Shown: positions 32,832 through 41,765 of the stretch, in pieces | Numbering within the stretch: position 1 is the first letter of the stretch | Layout of the letters: every line of letters begins with the position of its first letter | Assembly: GCF_013410455.1 (NCBI RefSeq) | Contig: NZ_JACCFW010000001.1 | Coordinates: 1,504,929 to 1,568,928 of the forward strand | Reading direction: 5' to 3' | From: Allobranchiibius huperziae | Lineage (GTDB): Bacteria > Actinomycetota > Actinomycetes > Actinomycetales > Dermatophilaceae | DNA: 64,000 nt | Translations under genes and position numbers: made by a program | Notes under the pieces: generated by a model | What the model saw: only the letters and a program-made list of their open reading frames with translations | What the model was told of the DNA's origin: nothing | The model's database searches: none

Positions 32832-32837
32832 TAGGCT
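32832..32837 (+). promoter_or_regulatory. -10 element of a leaderless hisF promoter
   Basis: TAGGCT ends seven bases before the GTG of hisF, within the 23-base divergent gap; there is no Shine-Dalgarno. Confidence 0.6.
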
Positions 32838-32844
32838 GGCGCGC

Positions 32845-33600
32845 GTGACTTCAGCGGTGCGCGTGATCCCGTGCCTCGACGTCGACGCCGGGCGCGTCGT
32901 GAAGGGCGTCAACTTCGTCGACCTGCGCGACGCCGGCGATCCCGTCGAGTTGGCCCACGGCTACGAGGGCCAGGGCGCCGACGAGCTCACCTTCCTCGAC
33001 GTCACGGCCAGCTCCGCCGCGCGCGACACGACCTACGAGGTGGTCGGCCGCACCGCCGAGCAGGTCTTCATCCCGCTGACCGTCGGCGGGGGAGTGCGCA
33101 CCGTCGCCGACGTCGACCGTCTCCTGCGCAGCGGCGCCGACAAGGTCGGCATCAACACCGGCGCGATCGCCCGGCCGGAGGTCATCGCCGAGATCGCCGA
33201 CCGCTTCGGTGCGCAGGTGCTGGTGCTCTCGGCCGACGTACGCCGCGCCGCCGACGGCCACTTCGAGATCACCACCCACGGCGGTCGCACATCTGCAGGG
33301 TTGGAGGCCGTCGAATGGTGCGTGCGCGCCGCCGCGCTCGGTGCCGGGGAGATCCTGCTCAACTCGATGGACGCCGACGGCACCAAGGACGGCTTCGACC
33401 TGGAGCTGATCCGCGCCGTACGCCGGGAGGTGTCGGTGCCGCTCGTCGCCAGCGGCGGAGCGGGTGCGCCGGAGCACTTCGTGCAGGCGGTCGACGCGGG
33501 AGCCGACGCCGTCCTCGCCGCGTCCGTCTTCCACTTCGGCGAGCTCACGATCGGCCAGGTCAAGGACGCCCTGCGGGCAGCAGGCCACCCCGTCCGCTGA
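32845..33600 (+). CDS. hisF: Imidazole glycerol phosphate synthase cyclase subunit
   Basis: With HisH makes imidazole glycerol phosphate and AICAR. 251 aa from GTG 32845. Catalytic Asp in [15 protein letters not shown] and the second Asp in LSADVRR are present, with [15 protein letters not shown] and phosphate-binding [12 protein letters not shown]. The family usually has SVDARR; SADVRR here keeps the Asp shifted by no more than one position of context. hisI, usually close by, is 15.6 kb away. Confidence 0.96.
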   Translation: MTSAVRVIPCLDVDAGRVVKGVNFVDLRDAGDPVELAHGYEGQGADELTFLDVTASSAARDTTYEVVGRTAEQVFIPLTVGGGVRTVADVDRLLRSGADKVGINTGAIARPEVIAEIADRFGAQVLVLSADVRRAADGHFEITTHGGRTSAGLEAVEWCVRAAALGAGEILLNSMDADGTKDGFDLELIRAVRREVSVPLVASGGAGAPEHFVQAVDAGADAVLAASVFHFGELTIGQVKDALRAAGHPVR

Positions 33601-33608
33601 GACATCGT

Positions 33609-33640
33609 GTCGTCGCGCGCCCAATAGAGCGCGCAACGAC
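33609..33640. repeat. Palindromic repeat, family A, copy 3
   Basis: Arms GTCGTCGCGCGC and GCGCGCAACGAC around loop CCAATAGA (33621-33628). The position-6 pair is a C-A mismatch. It fills the 48-base gap between hisF and the convergent TIGR03085-like gene, 9 bases after the hisF stop, an ideal place for a two-way terminator. Confidence 0.8.
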
Positions 33641-33648
33641 TCTCATCG

Positions 33649-34290
33649 CTATACCCCGCGCTTGGATTCCCGGTACGCCGCCACGTCGAGGTCAGCTCCG
33701 TCGAACGTCACCTCCGCGACCCCGTCACGACCGAACACCGACAGGAAGATCTCCCCGGGCCGACCCGTGAGCACCACACTGCCGTGCTCGTCCTTCGGCT
33801 TGCGGATCGAACGCCGCCCCACCCCCGGCGCATCGGCCACGACTCCCACCCGTACGTCGCGCATCGCGAGCCGGGCGACCTGCGGCAGGTTGTCCCACAG
33901 CGCCTGGGACAGCTGTGGCGAGAGCTCGCGCCGCTGCCACGACTCCCCGCCGCGCAGCACGTCCTCGTGGTGCACGAAGAACTCGCCCAGGTTGCTGAGC
34001 ATGTCGATCTTGGCGATCCGTGCGGGATGCCACACCGGCGGACCCTGCCGGATCTGCTCGACCAGGCCGGGGAAGTCCTTCGCGGCCAGCTCGCGCTGGA
34101 TCCGTTCGGTGCGGTCGGCGAGCGCCGGCAGCACCGCACCGAGCGCGGCGTCCGGTCGGCGTTCGCGCAGGATCAGGTGGGCGGCGAGGTCACGGGCGCG
34201 CCAATCCCCGTCCAGCGTCGGCGCATCGGGGCCGACCTCGATGAAGGTCCGGCAGATGGCGGCACGTTCCTGCTGAGCGATGTTCGGCAT
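33649..34290 (-). CDS. TIGR03085-like metal-binding protein (DinB / mycothiol-maleylpyruvate isomerase fold)
   Basis: 213 aa, ATG at 34290 read on the minus strand; the open frame continues further back but that part is shadow of the ABC gene. It starts MPNIAQQERAAICRTF. The likely metal ligands are His in RDLAAHLILRERRPD and the pair in EFFVHHEDVLRG, the arrangement seen in the DinB-like four-helix fold. In related genomes this gene lies between hisF and hisI, and that left neighbour is conserved here. Function unknown. Only 18 bases separate its start from that of the divergent ABC gene. Confidence 0.85.
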   Translation of the reverse strand: MPNIAQQERAAICRTFIEVGPDAPTLDGDWRARDLAAHLILRERRPDAALGAVLPALADRTERIQRELAAKDFPGLVEQIRQGPPVWHPARIAKIDMLSNLGEFFVHHEDVLRGGESWQRRELSPQLSQALWDNLPQVARLAMRDVRVGVVADAPGVGRRSIRKPKDEHGSVVLTGRPGEIFLSVFGRDGVAEVTFDGADLDVAAYRESKRGV

Positions 34291-34295
34291 GCCTC

Positions 34296-34301
34296 CATAC
34301 T
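34296..34301 (+). promoter_or_regulatory. -10 element of a leaderless ABC-exporter promoter
   Basis: CATACT ends seven bases before the ATG at 34309. It is part of CCATACTGG, whose complement offers CAGTAT six bases before the ATG of the divergent gene, so both promoters may use nearly the same bases. Confidence 0.45.
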
Positions 34302-34308
34302 GGTGCAT

Positions 34309-36198
34309 ATGCCCTCGCCCGATGCACCCTCGACCGCGAGGGCGTTCGGACCGGCACTGCGCATCATCGGAGTCGGCTTCCGGCGCGAACCACGGGCGCT
34401 CGCCGTCGCGGTGCTCGGCAGCTTCGTCTACGGCGTGATGACGGTCTTCACCGCCCGCGTCATCGGCCACCTGGTCGGCGCGGTCGTCAGCCCCGCCGTC
34501 AAGGCCCACCACGTCACCGGTTCTCAGGTGTGGACGATCGTCTGGGAGCTCGGGATCGTGGTGCTGCTCAACGCGATCGGCGTCGTCTGCCGACGGGTCG
34601 GGGCCGGCACGGCCTACTACAACCTGATCGCGCACTACCGACGACGGGTCACCCGGCAGTACCTGCGCCTCCCGCTCGCGTGGCACCACCGACACCCTTC
34701 GGGTCAGTTGCTGTCCAACGCGAACGCCGACGTCGAGGCGACCTGGTCCATCTTCCAACCGCTTCCGCTGGCCCTCGGGGTCGTGGTGATGCTGGTGGTC
34801 GGGGTGGTGGAGATGCTCCGCATCGATGTGTGGCTGGCTCTGATCGGGGTGCTGGTCTTCCCGACGCTCTTCGCGGTGAACGCCGTCTTCCGTTCCAAGA
34901 TGTCGCCGCGGGCCACCCGCGCGCAGCAGCTGCGCGGCGAGGTCAGCGAGGTCGCCCACGAGAGCATCGAGGCGGCGCTCGTCGTCAAGGCCATGGGCCG
35001 CGAGGAGCAGGAGACCGAGCGTTTCGCCGAACGCACCTACGAGCTGCGCGGGGCCGCCATCGAGGTCGGCCGGGTGATGGGAATCTTCGAGCCGGTCATC
35101 GACGCGATCCCGACCTTCGGCACGTTGGCGGTGCTGGCCGTCGGCACGGCGCGCGTGCGATCCGGCGACCTCAGCGCCGCCGACGTGGTCCAGGTCGCCT
35201 ACCTCTTCTCGCTGCTCGCGTTCCCGGTCAGGTCGTTCGGGTGGGTGCTCGCAGGCCTCCCGGTCACGCTGGTGGGCTGGACCCGGATCGACAACGTGCT
35301 GTCCGCGCGGGGGTCCATGACGTACGGCGACCGCGTCCTGCCCGCCGACGGGTCCGGCGCACTCAGCATGCGGGCGGTCGACTTCTCCTACGAGGCGGGC
35401 GGCACGGCCGACCTGTCGAGCAAGGACAGCGCGTCGGTCGGCGGTGAACAGGTGCTGCACGGCGTCGATCTGGACCTCGCGGGCGGTTCGCTCACCGCGC
35501 TCGTCGGGCCCACCGGGTCGGGCAAGTCGACGCTCACCAATGTCGCCCTGCGGCTGGTCGACCCGGACTCCGGCGACGTACTGGTCGACGACGTCCGGTT
35601 GGCCGACGTACGCCGGCACGGCATCCCCGCGGCCGCCACCCTGGTCTCCCAGGAGACGTTCCTCTTCGACGACACCGTGCGGGGCAACATCACCCTCGGC
35701 GGACCGTACGACGACGCCGAGGTCGACCGCGCGCTGCGGATCGCACAGGCGACCGGGTTCGTCGCAGGGCTGCCGCAAGGTCTCGACACCCGCGTCGGCG
35801 AGCGTGGGGCGACGTTGTCCGGCGGTCAACGTCAGCGGATCGCCCTGGCACGGGCGGTGATCCGCTCGCCGCACCTGCTGGTCCTCGACGATGCGACGTC
35901 CGCGGTCGACCCGACGGTCGAGGTCGCGATCCTCGACGGTCTGCGCGAGGAGGCGCAGCGCCGGGGCAGCCGCAGCACCACGCTGGTCGTCGCCTACCGG
36001 CTGTCCACCATCTCGCTCGCCGACACGGTGGTCTACGTCGAGCGCGGGCGGGTCGTCGACACCGGCACGCACGCCGAGCTGATGGCCCGGTGCGCGCCGT
36101 ACGCACGCATCGTGAGCGCGTACGCCGACGACGCGCAGGATCGGGCGGACGCCAAGGCCGCTTCCGGCAAGGACACGCAGGCGGTGGACGCGCGATGA
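34309..36198 (+). CDS. ABC exporter half-transporter with degenerate nucleotide-binding site
   Basis: 629 aa fused membrane and ATPase domains. About six transmembrane segments occupy residues 20-320. The ATPase domain has Walker A GPTGSGKSTL, an intact signature LSGGQRQRIALARA and Walker B LLVLDDATSAVD, where Asp replaces the catalytic Glu. The switch His is Tyr in VVAYRLSTIS. That pattern marks the non-catalytic partner of a heterodimeric exporter. An insertion of about 17 polar residues (GGTADLSSKDSASVGGEQ) lies before the Walker A region. Its stop overlaps the next half-transporter by four bases. Substrate unknown; multidrug or lipid export is typical for the family. Confidence 0.93.
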   Translation: MPSPDAPSTARAFGPALRIIGVGFRREPRALAVAVLGSFVYGVMTVFTARVIGHLVGAVVSPAVKAHHVTGSQVWTIVWELGIVVLLNAIGVVCRRVGAGTAYYNLIAHYRRRVTRQYLRLPLAWHHRHPSGQLLSNANADVEATWSIFQPLPLALGVVVMLVVGVVEMLRIDVWLALIGVLVFPTLFAVNAVFRSKMSPRATRAQQLRGEVSEVAHESIEAALVVKAMGREEQETERFAERTYELRGAAIEVGRVMGIFEPVIDAIPTFGTLAVLAVGTARVRSGDLSAADVVQVAYLFSLLAFPVRSFGWVLAGLPVTLVGWTRIDNVLSARGSMTYGDRVLPADGSGALSMRAVDFSYEAGGTADLSSKDSASVGGEQVLHGVDLDLAGGSLTALVGPTGSGKSTLTNVALRLVDPDSGDVLVDDVRLADVRRHGIPAAATLVSQETFLFDDTVRGNITLGGPYDDAEVDRALRIAQATGFVAGLPQGLDTRVGERGATLSGGQRQRIALARAVIRSPHLLVLDDATSAVDPTVEVAILDGLREEAQRRGSRSTTLVVAYRLSTISLADTVVYVERGRVVDTGTHAELMARCAPYARIVSAYADDAQDRADAKAASGKDTQAVDAR

Positions 36199-38009
36199 GC
36201 ACCGTCACGAAGGAGCGCCCCGACACCCGCACCCGCAGCCTGGGCGACACCGAGAGCATGGGCACGTGGGCCATCCTGCGGCGCGGGCTCGCCCTGTCGC
36301 CCGAGCTCGGCCGGGGCTTCTCGATCACCCTGGCGCTGGCGCTGGTCGCGACGCTCGGTCAGGTGCTCGTCCCCATCGCGGTGCAGCAGACCACCGACAA
36401 GGGGATCCTCGCCGCCGGCGGCCCGGACGTCGGCCTGGTGCTGCGCCTGGTGCTCGTGGTGGCCGGGGCCGTCGTCCTCACCAGCGTGGCGTCGTACGCG
36501 GTCAATCTGCGCCTCTTCCGCTCCTCGGAGAGCGGGTTGGCGACGTTGCGGATCAAGGGTTTCCGTCAGATCCACGACCTGTCGATGCTCACCCAGAACG
36601 CCGAGCGGCGCGGGTCGCTCGTCTCCCGGGTGACGAGCGACGTGGACCAGATCTCCAAGTTCGTGCAGTCCAGCGGGTTGACCTTGATCATCTCCGGCGC
36701 CCAGATCCTGATCGCCACCGCGCTGATGCTCTTCTACAGCCCGGAACTGACCGGGGTCGTCTGGATCTGCTTCGTGCCGCTCTTCCTGCTGCTGCGCAAG
36801 TTCCAGGCGAGGATCGGGCGTGCCTACCTCGCGGTGCGCGAGCGCGTCGGCGACATGCTCGGCGCGATCTCGGAGTCGGTGGTGGGTGCCACGACGATCC
36901 GCGCGTACGGCGTCGAGGACCGCACCGCCGAGCGGATCGACGTCGCCGTCGAGGCGCATCGCCGGGCCGCCATCACCGCGCAGATCCGCACGGTCAGCGC
37001 GTTCGTCTCCGGCCAGGTCGTCGCGGGTGCCACCACCATCGCGGCGCTCGGGGTCGGCACGATCCTCGCCGCCCACGGCCGGCTCACGATCGGTGAGCTC
37101 GTGGCGTTCCTCTTCCTGGTCAACCTCTTCACCCAGCCGGTGCAGACGGCCACCGAGAACCTCAACGAATTGCAGAACGCCGTGGCGGGGTGGCGCCGGG
37201 TCATCGGGCTGATCGACACACCCGCCGACGTCCCCGACCCCGGCGAGGGCGGGGTCGACCTGCCGCGGGGTCCGGTGCGCGTGCAGTTGCAGGACGTCGG
37301 TTTCGCCTACCCCGGCGGCCCGACCGTGCTGCACGACATCGACCTCGACATCACGCCGGGATCGCGCGTGGCGATCGTCGGCGAGACCGGATCCGGCAAG
37401 ACCACGATCGGCAAGCTGCTCACCCGGCTGATGGACCCGGTGTCGGGAGCGGTGCTGCTGAACGGGGTCGACGTACGCCGGATCCGTTTCTCCTCGTTGC
37501 GGCCCCGCGTCGTGCTGGTGCCGCAGGAAGGCTTCCTCTTCGACGCCTCGCTGCTGGAGAACGTGCGGTTCGCGCGCCCGGGCGTGACGCAGGAGGAGGT
37601 GCTGCTGGCCTTCGCGACCCTCGGTCTCGGCGACTGGCTCGACGGGCTGCCGAGCGGACTCGCCACAGCGGTCGGGCAGCGCGGGGAGTCGTTGTCAGCG
37701 GGGGAGCGGCAGCTGGTCGCGCTGGTGCGCGCCTACCTCACCGAGCCCGATCTGCTGCTGCTCGACGAGGCCACCTCGGCGGTCGACCCGGCGACCGAGG
37801 TGCGCATCCAGCGCGCGCTGGAGCGCCTGGCGAGCGGTCGTACGTCGATCGCCATCGCCCACCGGCTGTCCACCGCCGAGGCAGCCGACGAGGTCGTGGT
37901 CGTCGACCGCGGGCGCATCGTGCAGCGCGGACCGCACGACGAACTGGTGGCCCAGACGGGGAGCGTCTACGCGCGGATGCACGCCTCCTGGTCGGCCCAG
38001 TCCGGCTGA
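36195..38009 (+). CDS. ABC exporter half-transporter, catalytic partner
   Basis: 604 aa from ATG 36195. Transmembrane domain at about 30-330, then an ATPase domain with Walker A GETGSGKTTI, Walker B LLLLDEATSAVD with the catalytic Glu, and switch His in AIAHRLSTAE. Its signature is SLSAGERQLVAL instead of LSGGQ. Paired with the upstream protein this gives one full site (this Walker A/B plus the partner LSGGQ) and one degenerate site. It ends 28 bases before family A copy 4. Confidence 0.93.
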   Translation: MSTVTKERPDTRTRSLGDTESMGTWAILRRGLALSPELGRGFSITLALALVATLGQVLVPIAVQQTTDKGILAAGGPDVGLVLRLVLVVAGAVVLTSVASYAVNLRLFRSSESGLATLRIKGFRQIHDLSMLTQNAERRGSLVSRVTSDVDQISKFVQSSGLTLIISGAQILIATALMLFYSPELTGVVWICFVPLFLLLRKFQARIGRAYLAVRERVGDMLGAISESVVGATTIRAYGVEDRTAERIDVAVEAHRRAAITAQIRTVSAFVSGQVVAGATTIAALGVGTILAAHGRLTIGELVAFLFLVNLFTQPVQTATENLNELQNAVAGWRRVIGLIDTPADVPDPGEGGVDLPRGPVRVQLQDVGFAYPGGPTVLHDIDLDITPGSRVAIVGETGSGKTTIGKLLTRLMDPVSGAVLLNGVDVRRIRFSSLRPRVVLVPQEGFLFDASLLENVRFARPGVTQEEVLLAFATLGLGDWLDGLPSGLATAVGQRGESLSAGERQLVALVRAYLTEPDLLLLDEATSAVDPATEVRIQRALERLASGRTSIAIAHRLSTAEAADEVVVVDRGRIVQRGPHDELVAQTGSVYARMHASWSAQSG

Positions 38010-38036
38010 CGACCCAGGTCGATCGCGGCGAGCAGG

Positions 38037-38068
38037 GTCGTTGCGCGCTGTATAGGGCGCGCGACGAC
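38037..38068. repeat. Palindromic repeat, family A, copy 4
   Basis: Arms GTCGTTGCGCGC and GCGCGCGACGAC around loop TGTATAGG (38049-38056). The position-6 pair is T-G. It sits in the gap between the ABC exporter and the convergent zinc-finger gene, 24 bases from the latter's stop. Confidence 0.8.
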
Positions 38069-38091
38069 ACCGATCAACCCTGTGCGACGAC

Positions 38092-38466
38092 TCACTCCTC
38101 GCCGGAGAAGCGACCCCACGCCGATTGGCGCGTCATCCCCAGCGCCGTACCGATGCGCGACCAGGTGACACCACGGTCCCGCAGCCGCGTCACCCACGTC
38201 CCCAGCCCGGTCTCGACCTGGTCGGCGACGCCGGCGATCTTCGGGAGGAGATCGAGCATCTGCTCATCGCTCATGCTCTGCCAGTAGGGGAGTTCGGGCA
38301 GTTCGGCCGGGGCGTGGTCGGGAGCGGACCCGGCGAGGATCTCGTTGCACAGCTGCACGCATTCGTTGCAGATGTAGATGCCCGGCCCGGCGATGATCTG
38401 GGCGATGTCCTTCTCGTCCTTGGCGCAGAACGAGCACCGCACCGTCGTGGTCTGCAGCGTCGGCAT
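38092..38466 (-). CDS. Stand-alone ClpX-type C4 zinc-finger protein with C-terminal HTH
   Basis: 124 aa; ATG at 38466 (minus) with GGGAG six bases before it. Residues 10-42 are the C4 zinc finger of Clp[21 protein letters not shown] then [13 protein letters not shown]. No AAA+ ATPase follows. The C-terminal 25 residues, [21 protein letters not shown], look like a helix-turn-helix of the type that recognises DNA. In ClpX this finger dimerises and binds substrates or adaptors. Here it may dimerise a small DNA-binding regulator. It is divergent from a beta-lactamase-like gene and two tandem palindromes lie between them. Confidence 0.85.
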   Translation of the reverse strand: MPTLQTTTVRCSFCAKDEKDIAQIIAGPGIYICNECVQLCNEILAGSAPDHAPAELPELPYWQSMSDEQMLDLLPKIAGVADQVETGLGTWVTRLRDRGVTWSRIGTALGMTRQSAWGRFSGEE

Positions 38467-38485
38467 GTCGGTCTCCCGTCCTAGC

Positions 38486-38527
38486 GTCAGGCTGTTCCTG
38501 ACAACACGTGTCAGGCTACACCTGACA
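38486..38527. promoter_or_regulatory. Two tandem operator-like palindromes
   Basis: GTCAGG-CTGTT-CCTGAC at 38486-38502 and TGTCAGG-CTACA-CCTGACA at 38509-38527. Their centres are 24 bases apart and each half-site is the same GTCAGG. They fill the divergent intergenic region between the zinc-finger/HTH gene and the beta-lactamase gene, upstream of both proposed -10 boxes. This is what a dimeric repressor with two sites would need. The adjacent HTH protein is the obvious candidate, but that is inference. Confidence 0.7.
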
Positions 38528-38550
38528 GGGATCGGCGCAATCTCTTTGGG

Positions 38551-38556
38551 TACGGT
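38551..38556 (+). promoter_or_regulatory. -10 element of a leaderless beta-lactamase promoter
   Basis: TACGGT ends six bases before the ATG at 38563; the second palindrome ends 23 bases before it, about at the -35 region. Confidence 0.55.
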
Positions 38557-38562
38557 CGCCCG

Positions 38563-39945
38563 ATGGACCACGTCGGCAGCCAGCTGCTCCCACAGACCGC
38601 CCGCGACCTGCACCGCAAGGCGGCCACCAGACAGTCCGAGGGGCGCGTGCCCGGACTGCTCGCCGCCGTCGGTCGTGCCGGCGAGGTGTGGTGGAGCGAC
38701 GGCATCGGGACTGCCGACCTGGAGCGGCCCGGCACTCCGCCGGACGCCGACACCCAGTACCCCGTCGCGTCCAACACCAAGACCTTCGTCGCCGTGATGG
38801 TCATGCAGCTGCGCGACGAGGGGCGCCTCAGCCTCGACGACACGGTCGAGCGGCACCTGCCCGAGGCGACCCACCCCGGCGTCACCATCCGCCAACTCCT
38901 GTCGCACACCACCGGAATGGCCCGTGAACCGGTGGGCGACGTCTGGGAGGAGCTGCGCTTCCCCGGGCGTGACGAACTCGTGTCGGGCTGGAATGAGGCC
39001 GAACGGGTCGGCCGTCCCCACGACCGCTGGCACTACAGCAATCTCGGCTTCGCGATCCTGGGCGAGATCATCGCCCGTCTCGACCGACGCGAGTGGCACG
39101 AGAGCCTGCGGGCCCGGCTGCTCGAGCCCCTGGAGCTGCGGCGTACGACGCTCACCCGCGTCGCGCCGGCGGCCGGGCAGTACTTCGTGCCGCCCTTCCA
39201 CGACGTACCCCTGCGGGAGCCGGTGATGGATCTGGCCGCGACGGGTTCGGCCGGTGCGCTGTGGAGCACGGCCGGCGACCTGATCGCGTGGCACGGATTC
39301 CTCGCCGACCCGAGCAGCGAGATCCTCGATCCGGACACCCTGGAGGAGATGGTCCAGCCGCAGGTCGTCGCCGACACGACCGGCTGGACCTCGGCATGGG
39401 GCCTCGGCCTGATGCTCGCGCGACGCGACGGGAAGACCTGGGCGGGGCACACCGGCGGGTTCCCGGGCGCGATCACCGGCGTCTTCACCGAGCGCGAGAG
39501 CGCGACGACCGGCCTGGTGCTGATGAACGCCACCGCCACTCCTGACCCGGCGGCGATCGCGCTCGACCTCGGCGCCCACCTCCTCGAGCACGAGCCCGTC
39601 GACATCACACCGTGGGAGCCCGGCACCGCGCTGCCGCAGGAGCTGCTGCCCTTGATCGGCCGCTGGTACTCCGAGGGACGCGCGTTCGTCTTCAGCATCG
39701 TGGACGGCCACCTCGAGGCGAAGGTCGAGGGGCAGCCCGCGCACCTGCCGCCGTCCGTCTTCGAGAAGGAGAGCAGCGGCAGTGGCAAGGACGCGGACGC
39801 CTTCCGCACGATCTCCGGCCGCGAGCGCGGCGAGCGCCTCACGATCGACCGGCATTCGGACGGCAGCATCCGCCAACTTCACTGGGCCACCTACCCGTTC
39901 ACCCGCGAGCCGGTCACCTTCGACGGGTTGCCCCCGCGCCGCTGA
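38563..39945 (+). CDS. Serine beta-lactamase / D-alanyl-D-alanine carboxypeptidase-like hydrolase
   Basis: 460 aa penicillin-binding-fold hydrolase (class C beta-lactamase-like). The catalytic SxxK is Ser70-Asn-Thr-Lys73, the YxN motif is Tyr158-Ser-Asn160, and the third motif is the GHTGG segment at about residue 300. No signal peptide is seen, so it is probably cytoplasmic and more likely an esterase or peptidase than an antibiotic-destroying enzyme. A C-terminal domain of about 120 residues (from [15 protein letters not shown]) is beta-rich and resembles the lipocalin-like tails of this family. Shares its promoter region with the zinc-finger gene. Confidence 0.88.
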   Translation: MDHVGSQLLPQTARDLHRKAATRQSEGRVPGLLAAVGRAGEVWWSDGIGTADLERPGTPPDADTQYPVASNTKTFVAVMVMQLRDEGRLSLDDTVERHLPEATHPGVTIRQLLSHTTGMAREPVGDVWEELRFPGRDELVSGWNEAERVGRPHDRWHYSNLGFAILGEIIARLDRREWHESLRARLLEPLELRRTTLTRVAPAAGQYFVPPFHDVPLREPVMDLAATGSAGALWSTAGDLIAWHGFLADPSSEILDPDTLEEMVQPQVVADTTGWTSAWGLGLMLARRDGKTWAGHTGGFPGAITGVFTERESATTGLVLMNATATPDPAAIALDLGAHLLEHEPVDITPWEPGTALPQELLPLIGRWYSEGRAFVFSIVDGHLEAKVEGQPAHLPPSVFEKESSGSGKDADAFRTISGRERGERLTIDRHSDGSIRQLHWATYPFTREPVTFDGLPPRR

Positions 39946-39954
39946 GCCGGGCGC

Positions 39955-39993
39955 CGTCAAGATCGCATCAAGAGCCGTGAAGACGGCGTCAAC
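39955..39993 (+). promoter_or_regulatory. Four direct repeats upstream of kdpF, probable KdpE operator
   Basis: The heptamers CGTCAAG (39955), CATCAAG (39966), CGTGAAG (39976) and CGTCAAC (39987) are spaced 11, 10 and 11 bases apart, one helical turn each. OmpR-family response regulators such as KdpE bind head-to-tail direct repeats of this spacing. The array ends 40 bases before kdpF, and kdpDE lies at the end of the same gene group. Confidence 0.65.
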
Positions 39994-40032
39994 GGGCAGG
40001 GGGGCGTTCACGGGCCGTTCTTGACTGTCCGT

Positions 40033-40119
40033 ATGGCTGAATATGTGGGCGCCGGAGTGCTGGCCCTGGCGTTGCTGGGCTACCTCATCTACGCGCTGAT
40101 CCGACCGGACAAGTTCTGA
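40033..40119 (+). CDS. kdpF: Potassium-transporting ATPase subunit KdpF
   Basis: 28-residue single-span membrane peptide, [20 protein letters not shown] then ALIRPDKF. It stabilises the KdpABC complex in the membrane. The ending RPDKF is diagnostic of KdpF. Its TGA shares one base with the kdpA ATG (TGATG). The transcript start is unclear: TTGACT lies at 40021 but is too close to be a normal -35. Confidence 0.93.
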   Translation: MAEYVGAGVLALALLGYLIYALIRPDKF

Positions 40120-41765
40120 TGGGCGACACCTCCGCGGGGTTGCTCACGCTGCTGACGCTGGTCGTGGTCCTCGCTCTCGTGCACGTGCCACTGGGCGACT
40201 ACATCGCCCACACGTTCACCAGTGAGCGTGACCTGCGCGTCGAGCGGGCGATCTACCGCGTGTGCGGGGTCTCACCGCGCTCGCAGCAGCGGTGGACGAC
40301 GTACGCCGTGTCGCTGATCGCGTTCTCGGTGGCGAGCTTCGTGCTCCTCTTCGCCCTGTGCGTCCTGCAACCGCATCTGCCGCTGGCGCGTGGCGCGTCG
40401 ATGGACCTGAGCACGTCGTTCAACACGGCGATCTCCTTCGTGACGAACACGAACTGGCAGAGCTACGCCGGTGAGGCCGGCGCCTCACCCGTGGTGCAGG
40501 CCCTCGGGCTGACGGTCCAGAACTTCGTCTCCGCCGCTGTCGGGCTCGCCGTAGTCGTCGCGCTGATCCGCGGCCTGACCCGCTCGGAGTCCGGCACCGT
40601 CGGGAACTTCTGGGTCGACCTGGTCCGTGGGGTCGTCCGGATCCTGTTGCCGCTCGCGGTGATCGGCGCGATCGTCCTCCTCGCCGGAGGGGTCATCCAG
40701 GATCTCGCGGCGCCCCACGTGGTCCAGACCCTGGGCGGCGGTCGGCAGACCGTGCAGTCCGGCCTGGTCGCGAGCCAGGAGGCGATCAAGCAGGTCGGCA
40801 CCAACGGCGGCGGCTACTTCAATGCCAACTCCGCGCACCCGTTCGAGAACCCGAACCCCTTCACCAACCTGGTGCAGATCTTCCTGATGCTGGTCATCCC
40901 GTTCTCCCTGCCACGGGTCTACGGCCGGCTGGTGGGGGATCGCCGGCAGGGATACGCCGTGCTCGGGTTCATGGGCGTGCTGTGGGCCGCGGGCATCGCC
41001 GTCATCACCCTGGCCGAGCGCGCGTCCGCCACCAACGCTCTCGGCGCGATGGAGGGCAAGGAGGTCCGCTTCGGCGTGTGGGGCTCGACGATCTTCGCCG
41101 GCTCGACGACCAGCACCTCCACCGGTGCGGTCAATTCGCTGCACGAGAGCTACAGCCCCATCGGCGGAGGTGGCGCGCTCACCAACATGGCGCTCGGCGA
41201 GATCTCGCCCGGCGGCGTCGGATCCGGCCTGTACGGCGCCCTGATCGTCGCGATCCTCGCGGTGTTCATCGCCGGCCTGATGGTCGGGCGCACCCCCGAG
41301 CTGCTCGGGAAGGCGATCGGTCGAAAGGAGATCACCTACGCCGCCCTCTACACCGTGGTCACCCCAGCACTGGTGCTCCTGGGCACGGGCGCCGCGCTCG
41401 CACTTCGCACCGCGCGCTCCGGTCTCCTGGCCAGCGGCCCGCACGGGCTCACCGAGATGCTCTACGCCTACACCTCGACGGCCAACAACAACGGCTCCGC
41501 CTTCGCGGGTCTGACTGCCGACCAGCCCTACCTCAACACCACGCTCGGCCTCGTGATGGCACTGGGCAGGTTCCTGCCCATCGTCCTCGTCCTGGCCCTC
41601 GCGGGATCCCTTGCAGCGCAACGCCGGCGGCCGGCCACCGACGGCACCATGCCGACGCACACCCCCCTCTTCACCGGACTGATGGTCGGCGTCGCCCTGC
41701 TGGTGACCGGTCTGACCTTCCTGCCGGCACTCGCTCTCGGTCCCCTCGCGGAGGCACTCTCATGA
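40119..41765 (+). CDS. kdpA: Potassium-transporting ATPase subunit KdpA
   Basis: Potassium-selective channel-like subunit. 548 aa, about ten membrane spans. The four filter regions are visible: [37 protein letters not shown] and [13 protein letters not shown]. Starts at ATG 40119 sharing a base with kdpF and overlaps kdpB by four bases. High-affinity uptake when external potassium is very low. Confidence 0.98.
   Translation: MGDTSAGLLTLLTLVVVLALVHVPLGDYIAHTFTSERDLRVERAIYRVCGVSPRSQQRWTTYAVSLIAFSVASFVLLFALCVLQPHLPLARGASMDLSTSFNTAISFVTNTNWQSYAGEAGASPVVQALGLTVQNFVSAAVGLAVVVALIRGLTRSESGTVGNFWVDLVRGVVRILLPLAVIGAIVLLAGGVIQDLAAPHVVQTLGGGRQTVQSGLVASQEAIKQVGTNGGGYFNANSAHPFENPNPFTNLVQIFLMLVIPFSLPRVYGRLVGDRRQGYAVLGFMGVLWAAGIAVITLAERASATNALGAMEGKEVRFGVWGSTIFAGSTTSTSTGAVNSLHESYSPIGGGGALTNMALGEISPGGVGSGLYGALIVAILAVFIAGLMVGRTPELLGKAIGRKEITYAALYTVVTPALVLLGTGAALALRTARSGLLASGPHGLTEMLYAYTSTANNNGSAFAGLTADQPYLNTTLGLVMALGRFLPIVLVLALAGSLAAQRRRPATDGTMPTHTPLFTGLMVGVALLVTGLTFLPALALGPLAEALS

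Noticed and set aside
37691-37705. Another family B half-site (TTGTCAGCG) at 37694
   Set aside because: It lies inside the signature motif codons of the second ABC gene and has no complementary arm nearby.
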